A model generated the notes under the pieces. It did no database searches. It was not told the origin of the DNA and saw only the letters and a program-made list of their open reading frames with translations. The translations under genes and the position numbers were made by a program. A stretch of DNA of 64,000 nt from Nymphaea colorata (taxonomy: Eukaryota > Streptophyta > Magnoliopsida > Nymphaeales > Nymphaeaceae). Shown one piece after another: positions 58,024 through 64,000 of the stretch. Where the stretch lies: NCBI RefSeq assembly GCF_008831285.2, contig NC_045143.1:22510302-22574301 (forward strand). Direction: 5' to 3'. The number at the start of each line of letters is the position of its first letter. Position 1 is the first letter of the stretch.

Positions 58024-58036
58024 GGCTCTAATACCA
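58024..58036 (-). other. C2 primer-binding site
   Basis: Minus-strand TGGTATTAGAGCC, same one-base variant as C1. Confidence 0.75.
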
Positions 58037-58039
58037 AAT

Positions 58040-61000
58040 TGGTAGGGTCTGCCCGTGGCCGACCAAAGTCCTAAGCCGACGGCCGTGCCTACCCCCAAGA
58101 TCACCTTGGACCAACCTGAAGACTTTCCTAGGACGAATCAAATACAGAGACACTACCCAGTCGGACAGGAACCCCGACTTAAAACCCAAATAGGAAAAGG
58201 AATACAAGTTAGCATATCCCAAACCCAAAAGCCAAACCTACTACAAAGAACTAAAAACTGTGAGGCTAGTACAATGCGGAAGCGATACAATTCAAAATCA
58301 CTCACAACTCACTCAAACAAACCATCAAACCAAACCTAATCGAATCAAACCACACCCACCCGTAGGAGGCTAGGTTGGCTAGAGGGCGTGTCTTCGGCTT
58401 GGAGCCTCCGAGGTACCTCTTCGCACAACGATGGCCGTAGCCGGGCTGAAAGCAAATACGGAAGCAAATACTACCACCCACGAATCTATAGGGGGGTCAG
58501 AAGGTACCGGCCAAGGCTTGCTTGGCGTATGAAACCCTGAGACCACGAGGGGAGATTCCACCCTCGGGTATCGCAGCTATAGGGAAGAGATCTCCTGGTC
58601 CAAGCGTCGGATGTAGCTAAGGCAACCACGGCTGCAAGCTGGCGGGAACGTGTAGGGGATCGGCTGCCGCAAGGAAGAAGGCGGCCTAGTCGCTGTCCAA
58701 GGGTAGGGACTGTCAGGCCGCGGGTAGCAGGCAGAACGTGGCTGCTGTCACGGGCTGCAAGGAGACCACAGACGTCGGCAGCAAAGGCAGACAAGGCGGC
58801 CCTCCTGGCCGCAGCTGAAGGCGAAGGCTCGGCCCTCCTGGCCGAGCACGAAAGGGAGCTGGACGACGTGCGCGGTCAGCCTGGCCATGCGCTGGACTGG
58901 TGAGGCGCACAAGGCCAGCAGCAAAGGGGTGGGGACTGCTGGCTGGGATCCACCGGCCACAAGAAATCCAAGGCTGTGATAGTGTTCACGGACTGCCTTG
59001 GGGACTAAGGCTGTGGCTGCCTAGGTGGTGGACCAAGGTGGGCTCGGGCAATCTAAGCTGGGCTTTGGCTAGGTGGGTCAACTATTGACTAGGCTTGAAT
59101 TGGGCTGAGAATTGGACACGAGGTAGGTTAGGTGAGCTAGGTTCAAGGGTCCAAGTCTAGGTTCAAACAAATGTGGGCTCGTGGGTCAAAAGTCAACTCC
59201 TATAATGTAGGTAGGGTAGGTTTATAGGCATCTAAGCTAGGAAATGGAAATGGGAAATGAAGGGGGACTAGGGTAAAACGGATGAGAGGAATGGGGCTGA
59301 GGTTTAGGAGGAGATCCCAAGGTGGAATCGGCCTCCTAGATTGTAGGGTGAGGTGGCGGTGAGGTGGAGGCTATCTTCCTCAAGTATAGGAAGGTAGGCT
59401 GAGGTGTTGCCAACAAATGTGGGCAACTGGCTGAGGTGGGTCTCTAGGACGTGGAGCTTGGGACAAGTGGCGGCTAGATGAGGCTGACTTCCTACGATGT
59501 TGGGGAATATCCTAGCTGGAAGATATCGGATTACCCAATAGAGAATCAAATCGACGAGGTGGCGATTTGGTGGTCCACCAAATGTGTATCACTACTCACT
59601 CGATTCCTAGGATTTCTCTAGGTCTCTCGATGCTTGCCACGCGGACTAAGCGAAGGGTGGAGATGGCGAAGGGCCCAAGAGCAGATCCACTTACCTCAAT
59701 TGTAGGGACGAAGGCTGGATTCTCCAAATGCACCGGCGGCTAGGTGGCGTCGCCTAGGAGCTCCTCCACATTTCACACGGTTTCTCCCCAAATGACGTCG
59801 AGATCTTTGGAGATATTCTAGGGCAGCTCGAGTTCAGCTGTGGGACGTGGCCTGATATCCCAAATGTTCGTCGGAAGTACCAAGGAAGTGCCGGAATGCT
59901 AGCAGTGGTGGCCGGAGTCTACAAGTTCTGGCCGATCCCTAAAACGAACCGAAATAGTCCTAGCTTGCCGTTTTCATCTCATTCTTTGGGAGTATTCATT
60001 TCTTTTTTCTTTCTTTTTCTCTTTTTCTTTTCTGTTTTTCAAGGCAAGAGGACAAGCTGAACCAGAATATAGAATACCGGCCAAATGACTCCAATCAATC
60101 GGAAAAACGAAACTCAATCAAAGAACTAGCACGAGTGATCCAAGGGGGTCCCTTGTGACTCGTAAGAATAGGTTTGGGGGAAGCTTCCACCGGAGATTAA
60201 GGCTGCTTTTCACGGCTGGAACCGAGAAATTCAGACCCTCTCGTGGTGAAATCTCAATTCAAATCTACCCAATGAAGTTACACAATTTCACTCCAAGGTG
60301 ACGTCGTACTAACCTCAATTTTTGAAAGCAAAGGTCGATCACTCCAATACGCCGAGTTGCCTAGGTGTAAGGAGTCTTCCCGGGAACGAGTAGCCTCAAG
60401 CCTTCACGGTGTGGGAGTGTCGGCTGCACTAGTTCGTTGCTGATCACTTGGGGTAAAACTGTGGACTTGTGGAGAGCTCTTCACACCGGAGCAAGAGGAG
60501 GACTTCAAGCCGTCGTTTTCTTGGGCGAGTGGATGAGAAGAGAGAAGAGATCTAGGCATCGATAGAAGAAAAACTCGCTGGATTTGAGAGTGCCTTACAG
60601 AAATTCGCCATGGAAGGACAGATTTCTCAAGGTGCTTTCACGAGAAAGGAGAAGACAAGAGGCGCGGGGTAGAGAGTGCGCAAAGGGAGAGGAGAGTGCC
60701 GTGAGGAGAGAGAGTGAGAGTGAACAAATGAATTCCAATTCTAATTCTTGCCTGCGAAATCAAATGTGTACAAAATATTTATAGTCTGAACTAAGAAAAA
60801 CGGATCTAACACTTGATCCGGATTAGAACTTGATCAAAATAACTCAAGCAAATGGCGCACTCCAAATCCAAAGCAAAAACGCACAAAAGCAAACTCGAGA
60901 CTTAGAGTCTCATCCCTAAAACCGGTCCTCCTCTAGCCCACGCGTGCTTGGGCTTGACTTGAACCTCAAATTGCCTAGGCTCACCCTAGACTGACCCTAA

Positions 61001-61247
61001 GTGACCGGGTTTTAACCACGACCTGGGCTGGACCAGACCTGGACCGGACTAGACCCACCGCCCTGGTTTCAAGAGCCTCGCTTAGAGTCGTTGCACTTCC
61101 TCCCTCTCCTCCCTCTGCTTCAGCTCTAAGCTTGTCTGTGAACCCATCATCGGTCTGACCTTGCTGCTCTACGCCTCCCACTCCTCCCTCTTGACCCGTG
61201 CTTGGGTCAACTCGGCCTTGTTGGGCCCCGACTGTAGAAAGGGCAGC
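58040..61247 (-). repeat. C2 5' LTR, part left of the A-type insertion
   Basis: Shares with the C1 5' LTR the extra hairpin segment (near 58800-58845) and the short pyrimidine tract (near 60005). Ends with the target duplication GCAGC at 61243-61247. Confidence 0.8.
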
Positions 61248-64000
61248 TGTTACGAACCTTCCTACGAGGAGAGCTAGAGCCTCGGCCAGCAGGGCCGAGA
61301 GCAGTCGAGCAGCAGAAGTCCGAGCAATAACGCACTTAGGCGCTGGGTCAGATGCGCCTAAGGAGGTTACGACAATAACATAAGGTGCTATTGAGGGCGG
61401 AGTGGGCGGAGCACCAAGGGCAAGACATGGAAGTCAGAGGTCAGTGCGTCAGGGCTAAGAGGACTGAAATCCGACCTTAGATCTTTAGGCCAAGAGTCTA
61501 GTCCGAACCCAGGTCACGACTGAACCCAGGACCGAACTTAGGTAGGTTAAGCGGGCCAAGCCTAGAGGCACGGCCAAGTATTTAGCGCGTTTTCTTTGAA
61601 TAACTCACGGGATTACAAGTCCCGCCTTTGTTTACCGCTTTGGATTAGGAGTCGTGGACGGGTCGAGTAGCTAGGACCCGCTCCACAAAAGTCAAGTATA
61701 AAAGGTTTAGGCGCAATGTATTTTCTAAGCTTTTGAAGATCAATGAAAGAGAAAAATTGAGTTTTCGAGCATGACACTCTCTCTCGCTCCCTATCGTCTC
61801 TCTCTCTCTCACACTTGCTCTTGTACGCGCTTCGTCTTCTTCCTCATCTCGCAAACTTCTTGGCGTCGGCTGAGAAGTTCGTCTTCTCCGTGGTGATCGA
61901 CGGGTCATCAACCAAAAGCTCGTGGTGCGCTGCTCTCTTCCTCGTCTCGTTCTTCAGCTCTTCCCCGATTTCGCGCCCCACGTTCTCAAAAGTAGGAGTC
62001 CCGAGCGCTCCCTTGGTTGTTCGGTTCTTCTTCCCCGCAAGCTCTCCAAGAGCAACGATCGCGCAGCAAGGTGCAGCCTACCCAAAACAGACGGTAGACT
62101 TGAGGCCGGTGTGATACTCGATTCTCTCATCCACGTTGGGAAGAAAGTTGTTGGCGTCGGCTCAAGCCCACAAAGAAAAGCGACTTTCGGATTCCTAGCC
62201 GTGAAAAGGCAAGTACCTTATCCCGTGGTTTAGTTTTTGGGTTAGATTCGTAGAAGATTAGTCTTTGTTTCCAGCCTACGGTCTGGGTAAATCCCTCGGC
62301 AATACCGAGAGATTTGTCTAAGGTCACCGGCTGGAAATCCCTATTCTCTTCTTCGGTCTCCCCTCTTGCTTGGCCAAACGAGGATAGAGCTTGTCCACGA
62401 GTTGGGCGTCCATTTTCGTATCAAGAAAGGGAGATCAATCCATAGACAAGTTCTCGGATTGATCCTCTTTAGCTGTCGGTCCAGCCAATTCCCACAACGT
62501 CTGTAGCTCTCCCCAGGTGGTTTTGGTTCAAAATCCATAACCAGAAGTCATCCGTGGCCTAGAGCTCTCTTGGTGTTTCCGGAGTGCTAAGTGGCTGCGA
62601 GTAGGGTGAATTCAAGGTCGGAATCTCCAATTTCCGTCGTCGGTATTCTTCCCTCTGTTCAGCCAAGCCACCGGATCTGTATTCCGTGTTTACCCCTGCC
62701 TTAGGTTAATATTATTAATTGTATTAATCCTATCGCATAGGGTAAATCGGTCTTAGTCCTCATCGGCGTTAAGGGCAAGTCCCTTAGCCGCCGGCTCTTC
62801 AATCCCCTTCCCTTAGCCGAATACTCCATAGCGACTAGGGCAAGGCGCGTCTTCTCTTCCTCGCATCTCAACCATCGGATTGGCCACGTGTCACACATCT
62901 AGCTCGTTAGCCAGATCGCGTGAAGCCCCTGCCAAAACCGTCAATCTCCCTAATGGGCGCGCCAACGTCCAATTTGGTAACCGCTGCCCGTTAGCCTCCT
63001 CACCCCCTCACCGTGTCATCATTCTCCCACGCGCTTTCCTGTTCGGGCGTTACTCCATTAATTGCAAGTCGCCCGTGGGGAAGCCGCTTCCACCTCACCC
63101 GACCGTTTTGGTAAGGTCTGTCCTCGGCGCGTCCCAGCTGCCATAGCGGGATCAGCTCGCCGCGTGGACTACCTTCCATAATCGTCGTCAGCCACCATCT
63201 CGAGCGCTGTCCTTAAAGCCAGCCCTCTTGCCTTTCCCGTAACGCGCAGCCTCATAACTGCGGCGTTACGTGACTTACCTAATCGGGCGCATTCATCACG
63301 CGCCTTAACCTCACCTCCCTCTTTCCTTTGCGGCAACGCGTCTCCCCTCGTCACCGGCGTTACTCGCTTGTCCACCCGCGTCCTTACCTTCCAAACGGCT
63401 GCAAGGGCCACGTCACGGCTAATTAGTGTCGTTGATCCCCTTCGACCGTTACTTGCATTATCCGTAACCCTTCTGTCCAGTCGAATCCTAGGTAACGGCT
63501 ACCGCAATTACCCTTGCCATCGCTACCCATAACCTCCCTTCCTTAACCGTCGGACGTTTGACTCTCCAAGGTCAACTCCAACTATCTCGTCCAATCGAGT
63601 CAACGGTCTTGACCTACTTCGGATCGAACCTAGTCGACCTAACCCAGTCAACCTAGCCGAGTCAACCCTAACCCAAGGATTGGTGTGTTTGACCAAAGTG
63701 CACCCTCGGTCCAGGTCGGTTAACCTCACTTCAATCCGAGTCGCGTTCTACCGAGTCGACCCTTAGCCTCACTTGAGTCCGAGTCCAGTCCTGTAGAGTC
63801 AATCCTTAACCTCACTTCAGTCCGGGTCAGTCTGTCGTAGTCGCGTCCTTCAGTGTTGTCGTGCATCGTCCGAGTCCAGCGGCCAAGCAGGCCGCCCATC
63901 GCCAACCTTCATCGCCAACGCTCGGCCAGGCGGGCCGAGCAACGCAGCGTCTTGCCTCGCGGTGTCATCCGAGCCCGCGGTCGCACTCCCTCTCGGCGTT
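61248..64000 (+). repeat. A-type LTR in the second copy, cut by the window end
   Basis: Starts TGTTACGAACC at the same target base as element A in C1. TATA box at 61697-61703. Hairpins GCGGCC/GGCCGC-like (63877, with one change) and GCTCGGCC/GGCCGAGC (63920). Whether it is a 5' LTR or a solo LTR cannot be seen. Confidence 0.8.

Larger units (their letters stand above)
51474..61247 (-). mobile_element. Element C2: second copy of C, interrupted by an A-type LTR
   Basis: 3' LTR 51474-54726, internal 54727-58039, 5' LTR 58040-61247, then an A-type LTR at the same GCAGC target as in C1. The C2 3' LTR lacks about 26 bases near 53805 present in the other three C LTRs. Confidence 0.8.
50933..64000 (+). 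repeat. Segmental duplication, second copy (first ~13 kb of it)
   Basis: Repeats 19650 to about 32710. The junction reads GAGCCCGCG|ACTCACC: left of it is LTR G, right of it the E LTR from 19650. The two parents share only CG or CGA at the joint. The copy continues past the window. Confidence 0.75.

Noticed and set aside
51474-61247. C2 as an independent second insertion of C
   Set aside because: It shares flanking E LTR sequence, LTR-specific indels and the same nested A target site with C1, so it is a duplicate.

Overview
The window looks like nuclear DNA of a vascular plant, most likely a flowering plant. The signs are long-LTR Ty3/gypsy chromovirus retrotransposons primed by tRNA-iMet, a PIF/Harbinger element with a Myb/SANT-like ORF, and a ClpD/Hsp100-like exon. 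The species cannot be told from the sequence. Almost everything right of position 5402 is retrotransposon.

Layout. 1-5401 is the only low-copy-looking part: a ClpD-like C-terminal exon (minus, 640-845), a 3.57-kb PIF/Harbinger-type DNA transposon (932-4497, TCA target duplication) and a possible plus-strand first exon (5087-5164). 5402-12947 is an old non-autonomous LTR element (D) with gag-like and unrecognised ORFs. 12948-20189 is a stack of truncated LTRs (H, I) and the 3' end of a chromovirus (E). 20190-46088 is a nest: element C1 (minus strand, non-autonomous, carrying a long ORF with an FHA-like domain) was entered by chromovirus A (29959-46016, target duplication GCAGC), and A's 3' LTR was entered by solo LTR B (42439-46006, target duplication GTCTC). 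46089-50932 holds LTR fragments F and G. From 50933 to the end the sequence repeats 19650 onward: a second E-LTR end, a second C copy (C2) and a second A-type LTR at the same target site.

How the parts work together. A encodes gag, protease, reverse transcriptase, RNase H, integrase and chromodomain in one frame, but carries two TAG stops, one at the integrase catalytic Glu. C encodes none of these and would need a helper. C1 and C2 are a ~31.3-kb tandem segmental duplication about 2% diverged in a hand-counted sample, or two haplotypes joined by the assembly.

The most unusual signals are: (1) a conserved protein frame that enters the LTR at its second base in A, B, C, E, F, H and I, with an E-[P/S]-S-[H/R] motif and then a G-G-[V/A]-G-G motif; (2) short GC-rich hairpins with an AGGCG-type loop and co-varying stems, scattered through LTRs, leader and C internal DNA; (3) the FHA-like ORF of the C family.
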